Notes: generated by a model from the letters alone, not told the origin. A stretch of DNA of 64,000 nucleotides from Bacteroidota bacterium (GCA_005772895.1 SXIH01000001.1:62001-126000), one strand, 5' to 3'; positions 1 to 8,170 are shown, counted from the stretch's first letter. Translations and numbers: made by a program.

Positions 1-863
1 AGATCTACAGGAGGAGTGCTAATATTCTTACACAAAGGTTCCCAACTGTTTCCGAACTGTTTATCCAATGCATCGATTTCAAGAAGCAAATCAAAAACGA
101 TGAGATCATTAAGCGAGATTACTCTTTTATCAAGCAACACACTGGGTTGGTCTTCAATTGCTGAAACCATCCCGGACCAACCTCTGTGACTGAACTGTTG
201 ATCAAACAAATATTGTTCAAAATAAGCTTCATTACCAACAACTATTTTCAAAAGCTCTTTTATTCCTAGCCCATCCTCTAGATATTTCTTTGCTCTTTTC
301 GTTTTAAAAAAACTGGCGAAACTGTTTTTCTCAAGATCTTTAATCGCATTTAAAAATCCTTTATTCTCTTGAGGAAAATCCCAAACGGAAATTCCTTGAT
401 CAAGATAACTGCAAAGAATACGAAATAGAGTCGGTTGGACCATTGTATCTAAATCTATCTTGTATTTCGACTTCCAATTTGCACGCAAAACACCTACTCG
501 TGGAAAGATTGATTCGCTATATTCTTTAGAAAGAAGTTTTTCTTTCCAATTTGAAAATTGATCTGCCCCTTTTTTATCGTTGATGATTTTATCAAGGACT
601 TCTTTTTTAATTCGGCCATTCTCATACATCTTTCTGAAATCATCGAGCTGCAATGTTGCTTTGAAGCCAAATATTTTAGAAGCTTTGAAAATAGCATCAT
701 AAAATTTCATGCTTTGAAAAGCATGTAAAGAATTATGATGGATAAAATCCTTAAGAGGCGTTTGCGTTGGCAAATAATGCTTCAGCTCATGTAATACATG
801 CTTTTCGTCAAACGAAGTATTAACAGCTGAAGCCTTTTTTTCAAGAGTGATAGTGTCGTTCAT
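1..863 (-). CDS. dabA: DabA (DUF2309/UPF0753), inorganic-carbon transporter subunit, 5' part only
   Basis: The reading frame is open from an ATG at 863 to the left edge (287 codons, no stop), so only the N-terminal third of a protein usually near 800 residues is present. The segment LKHYLPTQTPLKDFIHHNSL near residue 25 and the FSHRGWSGMV stretch further in are typical of the YbcC/UPF0753 family, renamed DabA. DabA is a peripheral, carbonic-anhydrase-like zinc protein. With the membrane subunit DabB it forms an energy-coupled CO2-to-bicarbonate pump. The zinc ligands lie beyond the edge and cannot be checked. It follows a carbonic anhydrase gene by 36 bases and is probably the last or second-last gene of the operon starting near 3241. 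DabB is not in view. Family assignment is by recognition and is fairly sure. Confidence 0.85.
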   Translation of the reverse strand, partial: MNDTITLEKKASAVNTSFDEKHVLHELKHYLPTQTPLKDFIHHNSLHAFQSMKFYDAIFKASKIFGFKATLQLDDFRKMYENGRIKKEVLDKIINDKKGADQFSNWKEKLLSKEYSESIFPRVGVLRANWKSKYKIDLDTMVQPTLFRILCSYLDQGISVWDFPQENKGFLNAIKDLEKNSFASFFKTKRAKKYLEDGLGIKELLKIVVGNEAYFEQYLFDQQFSHRGWSGMVSAIEDQPSVLLDKRVISLNDLIVFDLLLEIDALDKQFGNSWEPLCKNISTPPVD

Positions 864-899
864 TACTTTAAGTTTTACTTAAAACATTAATTGAATAAA

Positions 900-1577
900 T
901 TAATAACTCATTTGTGCCCTAACGTCTGATTTTCCGCAAATCATTGAATCTTCAAAAAACTCTACTATTCCAGTTTCTAAATTTTGCTTTGCACCAATAA
1001 TTGCAATTTCTCCATTCTCAATCATCTGCTCAAGAATATAGCTTCGATCTACAATTGTTTTAACTGATCGTTTAACATTGATTGTTGAAACATTTTCCAC
1101 AAATATTTCGTTTTCAGAAGTTCTTTTATCGGGAGCGGTAGTCATTGTTTCTTGATAAACTGCCGGTTGAATTTTTGACAAAAGCTCAGTAAGATTTCCT
1201 AATTCCAAATGATCGCAGGCTCCTTTTACAGCACCACACTGAGAATGCCCTAGCACTACAATTAATTTTGAACCAGCAACTTTACATGCAAACTCAATAC
1301 TTCCAATCACATCTGTATTTACTACATTGCCGGCAATTCTGATGGAAAAAATATCCCCTAAACCTTGATCAAAAATCAACTCAGCTGAAGTACGACTATC
1401 AATGCAACTTAGTATTACTGCAAAAGGCCATTGTCCTTCCCTTGTGTCATTTGCTTGCTGTAGCAAATTTCGGTTCGCTTTTAAATTTTTAACAAAACGG
1501 CTATTCCCTTCTTTTAATATTTCCAACGCCCTCAATGGCGTCATGGATGCTTGTGTTTCCGCGGTATGTGTTTTCAT
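900..1577 (-). CDS. beta-class carbonic anhydrase
   Basis: This 225-residue protein interconverts CO2 and bicarbonate. The beta-class zinc site is intact: Cys58, with the Asp60/Arg62 dyad in SCIDSR, and His111 plus Cys114 in HSQCGAVKGA. No signal peptide is visible, so it should be cytoplasmic. The ATG at 1577 lies 14 bases after the stop of the SulP permease gene, and dabA follows 36 bases downstream, so the three are probably one transcript. This context suggests it equilibrates CO2 and bicarbonate at the inner face of the transporters. It is a different subtype from the Can-like enzyme at 3757-4404, so the cluster carries two non-identical beta enzymes. Confidence 0.93.
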   Translation of the reverse strand: MKTHTAETQASMTPLRALEILKEGNSRFVKNLKANRNLLQQANDTREGQWPFAVILSCIDSRTSAELIFDQGLGDIFSIRIAGNVVNTDVIGSIEFACKVAGSKLIVVLGHSQCGAVKGACDHLELGNLTELLSKIQPAVYQETMTTAPDKRTSENEIFVENVSTINVKRSVKTIVDRSYILEQMIENGEIAIIGAKQNLETGIVEFFEDSMICGKSDVRAQMSY

Positions 1578-1591
1578 AAATAATTTCTTTT

Positions 1592-3241
1592 TTAATGTCC
1601 TGATGTCCCTTTAAATTCTGGAACATTTTTAAACTCTAATTTTATATTCTTTAATTCTGCGTTAATTTTGAAATTGTGAAAAATTTCAAGCACATCTATA
1701 TCGATACTGTGCGACTTACTTCCATCAATTAATACTGATGAATTTTCAGGAAGATCATCAAGAGTAAACGCTATACTTCCTTTATTAATGAAGGATACAT
1801 CTTCATCTAATTGAATGATTATTTTTTCACCTGGTTTATATTCGTGTTTTTTATAATAGTATTCTGTTTTATAATTATTTCTCATCAACTGAGCTATTGC
1901 TGCCCCCATTGTTTGTTTGTGACCAACAACAGCAGGTGTTTTAGCTAAACGTTGGTACATATTTTTAAAAATAAAAATGATTGCCACTACCATTCCAATT
2001 GCAATTCCTTTTAGAAGGTCAGAAAATTGAATAGCAACAACAGTAATTACAAAAGGTAAAAACTGTTCCCAGCCTAATTTGAACATTGATTTAAATAAAG
2101 ACACTTTAGCAAGTTTATATCCTACTACTAATAGCAAAGCTGCTAGACATGCTAAGGGAATTCTATTAAGAACCGTGGCTAAACCAATCACACTTAACAA
2201 TAAAAATAAACCATGAATAATCGCAGATAGTTTAGTTTTACCTCCAGCATTTACGTTTGCAGATGTTCTTACAATTACAGCAGTTAAAGGTATTCCTCCA
2301 ATTAAACCTGAAACTAAGTTCCCTAAACCCTGAGCTTTTAACTCTCTGTTGGTAGGCGTCACACGTTTGTATGGATCCAACTTGTCTGCAGCTTCAACAC
2401 ATAATAATGTTTCCAAACTTGCAATAATTGCAATGGTAAACGCAATAACATAAACATGATAATTATTAAAAGCTGAAAAATCAGGTAGCGTAAATTGTCC
2501 AATAAATTCTTTTGCAGAATTAGCAACTGGCAATCGCACTAATTTATCACCAGATAAATACAAACCAGGATTATTTGTCTTAAACCATTCATTTATCAAA
2601 ATTCCTAATATCACAACTAACAATGCACCTGGAACAATTTTGAAGAATGAATATTTTTTCAAGAACGGTCGTTCCCACATTATCAAAATGAAAAGCGAAA
2701 TGACTGCTATAATTACTGCACCAGGATGAATATAATTAAGTGCATAAAAAATTTCTGAAAATGTATTGTGTCCATCTGATTGAAAAAAATCAAAATCTCC
2801 TTCATTATCTATATCATATCCAACTGCGTGTGGAATTTGTTTCAGAATCAAAATGATTCCAATCGCAGCCAGCATTCCTTTGATTACGCTGGAAGGAAAA
2901 TAATATCCAATAACTCCCGCTCTTAAAAAACCCAAAACAATTTGTATCAATCCAGCCAGTACAACAGCAAGCAAAAACACATCATAACTTCCTAAAGTTG
3001 TTATAGCATTCAATACAATAACTGTTAAGCCGGCTGCAGGGCCACTCACGCTAAGTGGTGATCCACTTGTAAATGCTACAACTGTTCCACCAACTATTCC
3101 AGCAATAATTCCTGAAAATAAAGGTGCGCCTGAGGCTAATGCAATACCTAAACATAATGGTAAGGCTACAAGAAAAACGACTAGACCTGCTGGCAAATCA
3201 TTTTTCAAATACTTAAAGGTTAATCCTTTTGGAGTATTCAT
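1592..3241 (-). CDS. SulP-family anion permease with C-terminal STAS-like domain, probable bicarbonate transporter
   Basis: The protein has 549 residues. The N-terminus (DLPAGLVVFLVALPLCLGIA) and the SGPAAGL stretch are SulP signatures. Ten or more hydrophobic segments cover roughly residues 15-430, and a soluble STAS-like tail covers about residues 465-549. SulP proteins carry sulfate, bicarbonate or other anions. The adjoining carbonic anhydrase and DabA genes argue for bicarbonate, as in BicA-type proteins, but substrate cannot be read from sequence. An in-frame GTG lies 15 codons upstream (3286). I chose the ATG at 3241 because the family conservation begins just after it and the extra residues look non-native. 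It is the likely head of the SulP-CA-DabA unit. Confidence 0.9.
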   Translation of the reverse strand: MNTPKGLTFKYLKNDLPAGLVVFLVALPLCLGIALASGAPLFSGIIAGIVGGTVVAFTSGSPLSVSGPAAGLTVIVLNAITTLGSYDVFLLAVVLAGLIQIVLGFLRAGVIGYYFPSSVIKGMLAAIGIILILKQIPHAVGYDIDNEGDFDFFQSDGHNTFSEIFYALNYIHPGAVIIAVISLFILIMWERPFLKKYSFFKIVPGALLVVILGILINEWFKTNNPGLYLSGDKLVRLPVANSAKEFIGQFTLPDFSAFNNYHVYVIAFTIAIIASLETLLCVEAADKLDPYKRVTPTNRELKAQGLGNLVSGLIGGIPLTAVIVRTSANVNAGGKTKLSAIIHGLFLLLSVIGLATVLNRIPLACLAALLLVVGYKLAKVSLFKSMFKLGWEQFLPFVITVVAIQFSDLLKGIAIGMVVAIIFIFKNMYQRLAKTPAVVGHKQTMGAAIAQLMRNNYKTEYYYKKHEYKPGEKIIIQLDEDVSFINKGSIAFTLDDLPENSSVLIDGSKSHSIDIDVLEIFHNFKINAELKNIKLEFKNVPEFKGTSGH

Positions 3242-3338
3242 AAAAATAAAATTTAAATAAATGAGAAATAAAATAATAGAAAACACAAGAACCCTAATAG
3301 TCCTATGACTTTTTAAAAAATTGTGTTTTGAAATAGAT

Positions 3339-3357
3339 GGTATTAAAAACTAATACC
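3339..3357 (-). other. short hairpin after the small secreted-protein gene
   Basis: A 7-bp perfect stem (GGTATTA/TAATACC) with a 5-base loop lies 8 bases downstream of the stop at 3365. No tight U-run follows, so it is at best a weak terminator or a 3'-end stabiliser. Confidence 0.35.
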
Positions 3358-3364
3358 TTAGAAA

Positions 3365-3679
3365 TTAAGCCAGCTCGGGTGGCATGAATACAGACTGGCT
3401 GTAATCAGATGGAATGAAAATAGAATTATGCATTCTGTCAAATGACAAATTGTGCAGAACTATAAATGATGTAACTTTTTTGTGAAATAAATATTCTGAA
3501 ATCTCTTTTTCCTTTTTTTCTTCCTTTTCATTAGATTTTTCAGACTCGGATTTTTCTTCTTCACAATCCATAACAAAAGCTATAGACTCATAAGATGAGC
3601 ATACAAAATAACTGATTGCTTTATAATTAAAAGCAAATGTTACTAGTATTAAAAGACTATATGCGATTATTCTTTTCAT
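3365..3679 (-). CDS. small hypothetical secreted protein with acidic/lysine-rich middle
   Basis: The protein has 104 residues from the ATG at 3679; a TTG four codons upstream is less likely. An N-terminal hydrophobic stretch (about residues 5-22) resembles a signal sequence or single membrane anchor. A highly charged Glu/Lys/Ser run follows (about 40-62), then a C-terminal part ending in PPELA. I do not recognise a named family. Small Bacteroidota proteins of this build often sit beside transporters. It lies between the two carbonic anhydrase/transporter blocks on the same strand, so it may belong to the inorganic-carbon cluster. Function unknown. Confidence 0.6.
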   Translation of the reverse strand: MKRIIAYSLLILVTFAFNYKAISYFVCSSYESIAFVMDCEEEKSESEKSNEKEEKKEKEISEYLFHKKVTSFIVLHNLSFDRMHNSIFIPSDYSQSVFMPPELA

Positions 3680-3756
3680 GAATTTGCACAAATATGCAAA
3701 AAAAATGGGCTCAAGATTCAGTTAAATTAATTTTTAAAGATTTTTAACATGAATTT

Positions 3757-4404
3757 TTAAAGATCAAACCTAAAAATAGGAGACAAATCGCTTATTTCAT
3801 CAACCATTACGTTTAAATCTTTAATCAATCCATTATCTAGTCCATATACCCAACCGTGAATTTGTAAGTCCCTTCTTTCCCAAGCCTGCTGAACTATTTT
3901 GGTTTTCCCCAAATTATGGACCTGCTCAATAACATTGAGTTCTACTAATCTATTTTCTCTTTGTCTGATATCAGAAATTGAATTTAATTCAGTTTTATAC
4001 TTTTCGTAAACTTCTTTAATATTTCTCAGCCAATTATTTACAAACCCATTATCGCTATTATTCATTGCAGCAATTACTCCTCCACAACCATAATGTCCAC
4101 AAACAATAACATGCTTTACATGCAAAACTTCAACTGCATAATACAATACACTCAACAAGTTCATATCAGTATGCACTACCACATTAGCAATATTTCGATG
4201 CACAAATATATGCCCTGATTTGGTTCCCGTGATTTCATTTGCAGGCACTCTGCTATCGGAACAACCAATCCATAAATATTCAGGGTTTTGCCCCAGGGAT
4301 AAATCTTTAAAATAGTCAGGGTCAAGTTTTAATTTTTCCGCAGCCCAGTTTTTGTTTCCTTCCAAAAGCCTTTGATAGCTTTTAATCATTTCAGCTTTTT
4401 CCAT
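3757..4404 (-). CDS. can: beta-class carbonic anhydrase, Can (YadF) type
   Basis: The protein has 215 residues from the ATG at 4404. The region WIGCSDSRVPANEITG, the HRNIANVV segment and GHYGCGG match the E. coli Can subtype. The zinc ligands Cys, His, Cys and the Asp/Arg dyad are all present (Cys48, Asp50, Arg52, His104, Cys107 in this numbering). A GTG at 4422 would add six residues, and an ATG at 4389 would give an N-terminus closest in length to E. coli Can, so the start is uncertain by a few codons. It is the first minus-strand gene after the divergent gap shared with the response regulator at 4557, and heads the inorganic-carbon cluster. Confidence 0.93.
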   Translation of the reverse strand: MEKAEMIKSYQRLLEGNKNWAAEKLKLDPDYFKDLSLGQNPEYLWIGCSDSRVPANEITGTKSGHIFVHRNIANVVVHTDMNLLSVLYYAVEVLHVKHVIVCGHYGCGGVIAAMNNSDNGFVNNWLRNIKEVYEKYKTELNSISDIRQRENRLVELNVIEQVHNLGKTKIVQQAWERRDLQIHGWVYGLDNGLIKDLNVMVDEISDLSPIFRFDL

Positions 4405-4461
4405 TGATTTTGTTGTTTCCACAAATTTAACAAAATACTCTCATTGCTTAATAATTTAGAG

Positions 4462-4477
4462 TGTACAAAGAAGTACA
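4462..4477. promoter_or_regulatory. short inverted repeat in divergent promoter gap
   Basis: TGTAC-N6-GTACA lies in the 152-base gap between the divergent can and response-regulator genes. It could be an operator, but a 5-bp dyad in AT-rich DNA is weak evidence. Confidence 0.25.
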
Positions 4478-4556
4478 TATATTAACAATTACTTAATAAA
4501 TAGTTTACATATCTTACTAAAAATGTCCGTATTTTTATAGAAATAAAGTATTAAAT

Positions 4557-5246
4557 ATGATGAATGCGCATTACAAAATACTGTTGGTTGATGACGAACC
4601 GGATATTTTAGAATTCTTAAGTTACAATCTTAAGAAAGAAGGATACAATGTATTTACAGCCAACAATGGCAAAGAAGCAGTAACTGTAGCAAAAAAAGAA
4701 AACCCTCATTTAATTATATTGGATGTGATGATGCCAGATATGGATGGCATTGAAACCTGTCGCGAAATCAGAGAAATTACCGGCTTGAAGGATGTGATGA
4801 TAGCATTTTTAACTGCCCGTAGCGAAGATTATTCCCAAATAGCAGGATTTGATGTTGGTGCTGATGATTATATCAACAAACCTATTAAACCAAGAGTTTT
4901 AATTAGCAGAATAAAAGCTTTGTTAAGACGTGGAGCAAATTCAGATTCAAGCAAGTCGACTGACAAAGTGGAAATGGGTGGAATTAAAATTGACAGAGAG
5001 CGTTATCTAATTATAAAAGACGGAAATGAAATTAATCTTCCGAAAAAAGAATTTGAATTACTTGCACTTCTAGCATCAAAACCCGGAAAAGTATTTACAA
5101 GAGATGTTATTTTAGATACAGTATGGGGTGGTGATGTAGTTGTAGGCGATAGAACCATTGACGTACACATCCGTAAATTACGTGAAAAATTGGGTGAAGA
5201 CTTTATCAAAACAGTAAAAGGAATTGGTTATAAATTCGAGTTTTGA
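4557..5246 (+). CDS. OmpR/PhoB-family response regulator
   Basis: This 229-residue regulator has a receiver domain (about residues 5-122) with the acidic pair Asp12/Asp13, phosphoacceptor Asp56 in LDVMMPDMDG, Thr86 and Lys108. A winged-helix DNA-binding domain follows (about 133-229) with the usual RTIDVHIRKLREKLG recognition helix. It is followed by a PhoR-like kinase at 5340, so the two form a two-component system that probably controls transcription at the promoter level. Two consecutive ATGs (4557 and 4560) make the start ambiguous by one residue. The sequence resembles Bacteroidota PhoB-type regulators, but the stimulus is not identifiable. Confidence 0.92.
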   Translation: MMNAHYKILLVDDEPDILEFLSYNLKKEGYNVFTANNGKEAVTVAKKENPHLIILDVMMPDMDGIETCREIREITGLKDVMIAFLTARSEDYSQIAGFDVGADDYINKPIKPRVLISRIKALLRRGANSDSSKSTDKVEMGGIKIDRERYLIIKDGNEINLPKKEFELLALLASKPGKVFTRDVILDTVWGGDVVVGDRTIDVHIRKLREKLGEDFIKTVKGIGYKFEF

Positions 5247-5247
5247 T

Positions 5248-5290
5248 GGAACGCGGATGACGCAGATAAAACGGATTTATGCGGATTTTT
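5248..5290. repeat. extragenic repeat of four spaced CGGAT/CAGAT units
   Basis: Directly after the regulator stop codon the sequence carries GCGGAT, GCAGAT, ACGGAT and GCGGAT units with starts about 10-11 bases apart, i.e. about one helical turn. It lies in the 93-base gap before the kinase gene. The unit is related to the CGAAT-type repeats at 6806, 6880 and 37267. Confidence 0.6.
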
Positions 5291-5339
5291 ATATTGTTTG
5301 TTTAATTTGTTAAATTTGTTTTAGAATCTATACTTTTAA

Positions 5340-6377
5340 ATGAAACAAATTTCTCCCAAAAATCTTTTCTACTTCATTGTTGTTCTCTTTCCTGCTATAG
5401 TATTAGTAAGCATCCTTCTTTATACAAAATCCCAAGGTCATGTTAGAATAAATTTAGCACTTTTAGGTTTTGGAATTTCCTTTGTAACTTCTGCCCTTAT
5501 TTTTATACTTGTAAATGTGTTTGTTTTAAAAAAAATAAATGCACTGCTCGACACAGTAAAAAAATATAGAGCAAGTAGCGACAATCCATCCTCAAATCCA
5601 AACTACTCTAGCAACGAAATTCACAATTTAGATTTAGAAATTAATGCTTGGGCTGATGATCGTAAAGAGGAGATAGAGCGCTTGAAAAAACTGGAAGTTT
5701 ATAGAAAAGAATTTTTGGGAAACGTTTCTCACGAATTAAAAACACCAATTTTCAATATTCAGGGATACGTATTAACATTGCTGGATGGCGGATTGGAAGA
5801 CCCAAGCATTAACAGAAATTATCTGGAACGGGCCGAAAAAAGTATTGACAGAATGATAACTATTGTTGACGACTTAGAAGCAATTTCTCAATTAGAAACC
5901 GGAGAATTACAAATTGAACCGGAGCGTTTCGACATATTTACCCTTGCTAAAGATGTGGCAGACGCACAAGAAATGAAAGCTACTGCAAAAGGCATTATTC
6001 TTACGTTACCCGAAGATTCGAAACCCATTTTTGTTTTTGCTGACAGATTCAGAATCCGCCAAGTATTGGTGAATTTAATTGTAAATTCTGTAAAGTATGG
6101 TAAAGAATATGGTGAAACAAAAATCAGATTTTACGATGTTGGGGAAAACGTAATGGTTGAAATTGCCGACAATGGAATAGGAATAGAAAAAGAACATTTA
6201 CCCCGTTTATTTGAGCGTTTTTACAGAGTAGATAAAAGCCGCTCCCGGGAACAAGGAGGCACCGGATTGGGCTTAGCCATTGTAAAGCACATAATAGAAG
6301 CTCACAATCAATCGATCAATGTAATGAGTACGGAGGGAGCCGGAACAGTTTTTTCATTTTCTTTAAAAAAAGCATAA
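5340..6377 (+). CDS. sensor histidine kinase, PhoR-like
   Basis: This 345-residue membrane kinase has two hydrophobic segments (about residues 8-28 and 37-63) enclosing a very short periplasmic loop, so there is no room for a classical extracytoplasmic sensor domain. The HisKA domain has phosphoacceptor His131 in NVSHELKTP. The ATPase domain shows the N box (NLIVNSVKYG), G1 (DNGIGIE), F box (LFERFYRVD) and G2 (GGTGLGLAIV). It should phosphorylate the regulator encoded at 4557, 93 bases upstream. The tiny extracellular loop suggests sensing within the membrane or through a partner protein, as in PhoR/PstS-type systems. Start ATG at 5340. Confidence 0.92.
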   Translation: MKQISPKNLFYFIVVLFPAIVLVSILLYTKSQGHVRINLALLGFGISFVTSALIFILVNVFVLKKINALLDTVKKYRASSDNPSSNPNYSSNEIHNLDLEINAWADDRKEEIERLKKLEVYRKEFLGNVSHELKTPIFNIQGYVLTLLDGGLEDPSINRNYLERAEKSIDRMITIVDDLEAISQLETGELQIEPERFDIFTLAKDVADAQEMKATAKGIILTLPEDSKPIFVFADRFRIRQVLVNLIVNSVKYGKEYGETKIRFYDVGENVMVEIADNGIGIEKEHLPRLFERFYRVDKSRSREQGGTGLGLAIVKHIIEAHNQSINVMSTEGAGTVFSFSLKKA

Positions 6378-6428
6378 TTATTTTTCGTACTTTTATAAAT
6401 AGATAAAATCTACTCAATTTATTATAGT

Positions 6429-6803
6429 ATGGACGCATTAATTATTGAAAAAACAAAGGAAACTCCAGAGATAAATTTCAACCCAACAACAGGTGTATTA
6501 AAAATATCCGGAAGAGCTTATTCAAACGATATTTATCAGCTTTTTAAACCTTTAAACGCATGGCTGGATCAGTATCTTGCCAAACCAAAAGACATTACCA
6601 CTATAGAACTAAAAATAGAATATTGCAATTCTATTTTTAACAAACTTCTCCTGATATTTTTCGAAAATTGTAAATCAGTTCTTCAAAAAGATAAAAAATT
6701 AATTATCATTTGGAAATATGAAAAAGGAGATAAAGAAAGTGTGGATGAAGCTAACCATATTTCAAAATTAATTGGTATGCAAATCGAAAAAGTAGAGTTT
6801 TAA
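6429..6803 (+). CDS. SiaC-like regulatory phosphoprotein (DUF1987)
   Basis: This 124-residue soluble protein matches DUF1987, the family of Pseudomonas SiaC, whose phosphorylation state controls a diguanylate cyclase or other partner. SiaC is phosphorylated on a Thr in a Tyr-Phe-Asn-Thr motif near residue 68. Here the matching segment reads EYCNSIF, with Ser68 at that place. No SiaA phosphatase, SiaB kinase or SiaD cyclase is encoded nearby. Instead the gene follows the two-component pair by 51 bases on the same strand, so it may be co-transcribed with it. Family assignment is by recognition; the Ser-for-Thr reading rests on a by-eye alignment. Confidence 0.75.
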   Translation: MDALIIEKTKETPEINFNPTTGVLKISGRAYSNDIYQLFKPLNAWLDQYLAKPKDITTIELKIEYCNSIFNKLLLIFFENCKSVLQKDKKLIIIWKYEKGDKESVDEANHISKLIGMQIEKVEF

Positions 6804-6805
6804 GC

Positions 6806-6838
6806 TACGGATATCGAATCTTTACGAATATTACTAAT
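6806..6838. repeat. CGAAT-unit extragenic repeat, left arm
   Basis: A 33-base copy of a repeat with consensus TACGGATAACGAAT then AAAAACGAATNTTACGAAT. It begins two bases after the stop of the DUF1987 gene and is inverted relative to the copy at 6880-6912 (23 of 33 positions match by eye). Together the two arms can form a long imperfect hairpin between convergent genes. Confidence 0.6.
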
Positions 6839-6879
6839 TTTTATTTCAGGCTATTTCTAAATTGTTATTCCCCGCTCTT

Positions 6880-6912
6880 ATTCGCAACATTCGTTTTTAT
6901 TGGTTATCTGTA
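6880..6912. repeat. CGAAT-unit extragenic repeat, right (inverted) arm
   Basis: Inverted partner of the 6806-6838 copy. It ends one base before the stop codon of the minus-strand lipoprotein gene at 6914. The arrangement suggests a bidirectional transcript end. The copy at 37267-37298 is closer to the consensus. Confidence 0.6.
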
Positions 6913-6913
6913 T

Positions 6914-7270
6914 CTATTTCTTATTCATCACTTCGGCTTGCATCTTACTCAAATTATTTAAGACCAACTGATATACTTCGGTTAACAGAAGCGGGTTTTG
7001 AGAATAAAAAGCAAAACTTTCCTCATACTGTTTTTTCGTAACATTGTTTTTCTTTAAAATATCTGAATTCGGCTGGATGTTATTTGCAACAATAATCTGA
7101 TCTTTATTATATACGTTCACATTAAGTGAAGCCTCCAACAAATGAACATCCACCATCACTTCTGCCATTTTTTCCTGAGAGAAAACAGTATCAGGTATGC
7201 TTGGACGCTCCTCAATAGAAGTACAAGCGCAAATTAATATAATACATAAAAGGGGAAATATTTTTTTCAT
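6914..7270 (-). CDS. DUF4296 lipoprotein
   Basis: The protein has 118 residues with a lipoprotein signal ending ILICAC, lipidated Cys at 16. The mature part carries the DUF4296 pattern around KMAEVMVDVHLLEASLN, a small helical domain found almost only in Bacteroidota. Its function is unknown; in many genomes it lies near peptidases or radical-SAM genes. Here it stands alone, convergent with the DUF1987 gene and divergent from the SDR gene at 7372. It should be anchored in the periplasmic face of a membrane. Confidence 0.85.
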   Translation of the reverse strand: MKKIFPLLCIILICACTSIEERPSIPDTVFSQEKMAEVMVDVHLLEASLNVNVYNKDQIIVANNIQPNSDILKKNNVTKKQYEESFAFYSQNPLLLTEVYQLVLNNLSKMQAEVMNKK

Positions 7271-7357
7271 TTTAAAATAGCATTCTACTACATTAATAAA
7301 CCCATTCCTCGATAGATTATTGTTTAAAATTACGCAAAATTAATACGAAAATTAAGC

Positions 7358-7365
7358 TATTTTTG
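7358..7365 (+). promoter_or_regulatory. TAnnTTTG -7 box for the SDR gene
   Basis: TATTTTTG matches the Bacteroidota -7 element and ends 6 bases before the ATG at 7372, so the transcript would be nearly leaderless. No good TTTG -33 element is visible. Confidence 0.5.
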
Positions 7366-7371
7366 TAAAGA

Positions 7372-8169
7372 ATGAGTATGAATAAAAATAAGGTAGTGTG
7401 GATTACCGGAGCCTCGTCAGGAATAGGTGAAGCCATAGCTAAAGCTTTCGCTTCAGAAGGGGCCAAACTCATACTTTCTGCACGTAGAGAAGAGGAACTT
7501 AACCGAGTAAAACAATCCTTAAACCTCCCCGACTCAGATATCCTTATTCTTCCTTTGGATTTATCCGATACTTCTAAAACAAACGAATTAGCAAAAACCG
7601 TAATTGATAAGTTTAGCCGGATTGATATTCTGGTAAACAACGGTGGAATCAGTCAGCGCTCACTCACTTTGGAAACTCCTATTGAAATTGATAGAAAAAT
7701 AATGGAAATCAATTTTTTTGGAACTATTGCACTTACAAAAAGTGTATTACCCTTTATGATAAAACAAAAAAGTGGACACATTATAGTAATGAGTAGTATA
7801 GCCGGAAAATTTGGGTTTTTCTTCCGCTCTGCCTACTCTGCTTCCAAACATGCTCTTCAGGGATTTTTTGAAGCATTACGAATGGAAATTTTTAATGACA
7901 ATATAAAAGTATTGATAGTTTGTCCGGGCAAAATTAAAACCGACATTTCTATCAATGCAATAACAGGAACAGGTGGAAAGCATAATAAAATGGACCAAAG
8001 TCAGTCGGAGGGATTAAGTGCAGAAGAATGTGCAAGACAAGTTTTAAAAGGAATAGGAAATAATAAATACGAAATTTTTATCGGAGGAAAAGAGTTAAGA
8101 GCCATTTGGGTGAAACGTTTTTTTCCGAATTTATTTACACGATTGATACGAAAACAGAAACCGGAGTAA
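7372..8169 (+). CDS. short-chain dehydrogenase/reductase
   Basis: This 265-residue classical SDR has the nucleotide-binding motif TGASSGIG (residues 13-19), an NNGG variant of the usual NNAG at 89-92, and the catalytic Ser142, Tyr155 and Lys159 in YSASKH. Build and length fit the DHRS7-like subgroup of NAD(P)H-dependent oxidoreductases acting on alcohols or ketones; substrate cannot be assigned. A -7 promoter box ends just before the first ATG. A second ATG two codons later (7378) is an equally good start. Confidence 0.9.
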   Translation: MSMNKNKVVWITGASSGIGEAIAKAFASEGAKLILSARREEELNRVKQSLNLPDSDILILPLDLSDTSKTNELAKTVIDKFSRIDILVNNGGISQRSLTLETPIEIDRKIMEINFFGTIALTKSVLPFMIKQKSGHIIVMSSIAGKFGFFFRSAYSASKHALQGFFEALRMEIFNDNIKVLIVCPGKIKTDISINAITGTGGKHNKMDQSQSEGLSAEECARQVLKGIGNNKYEIFIGGKELRAIWVKRFFPNLFTRLIRKQKPE

Positions 8170-8170
8170 A

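Noticed and set aside
1402-1614. Plus-strand ORF over the carbonic anhydrase gene
   Set aside because: Shadow of a clearly real gene; no conserved motif and no promoter. The same applies to all other ORFs lying opposite or inside recognised genes.
3242-3286. GTG start that would lengthen the SulP protein by 15 residues
   Set aside because: The family N-terminus begins right after the ATG at 3241, and the extra residues are hydrophobic but not conserved-looking.
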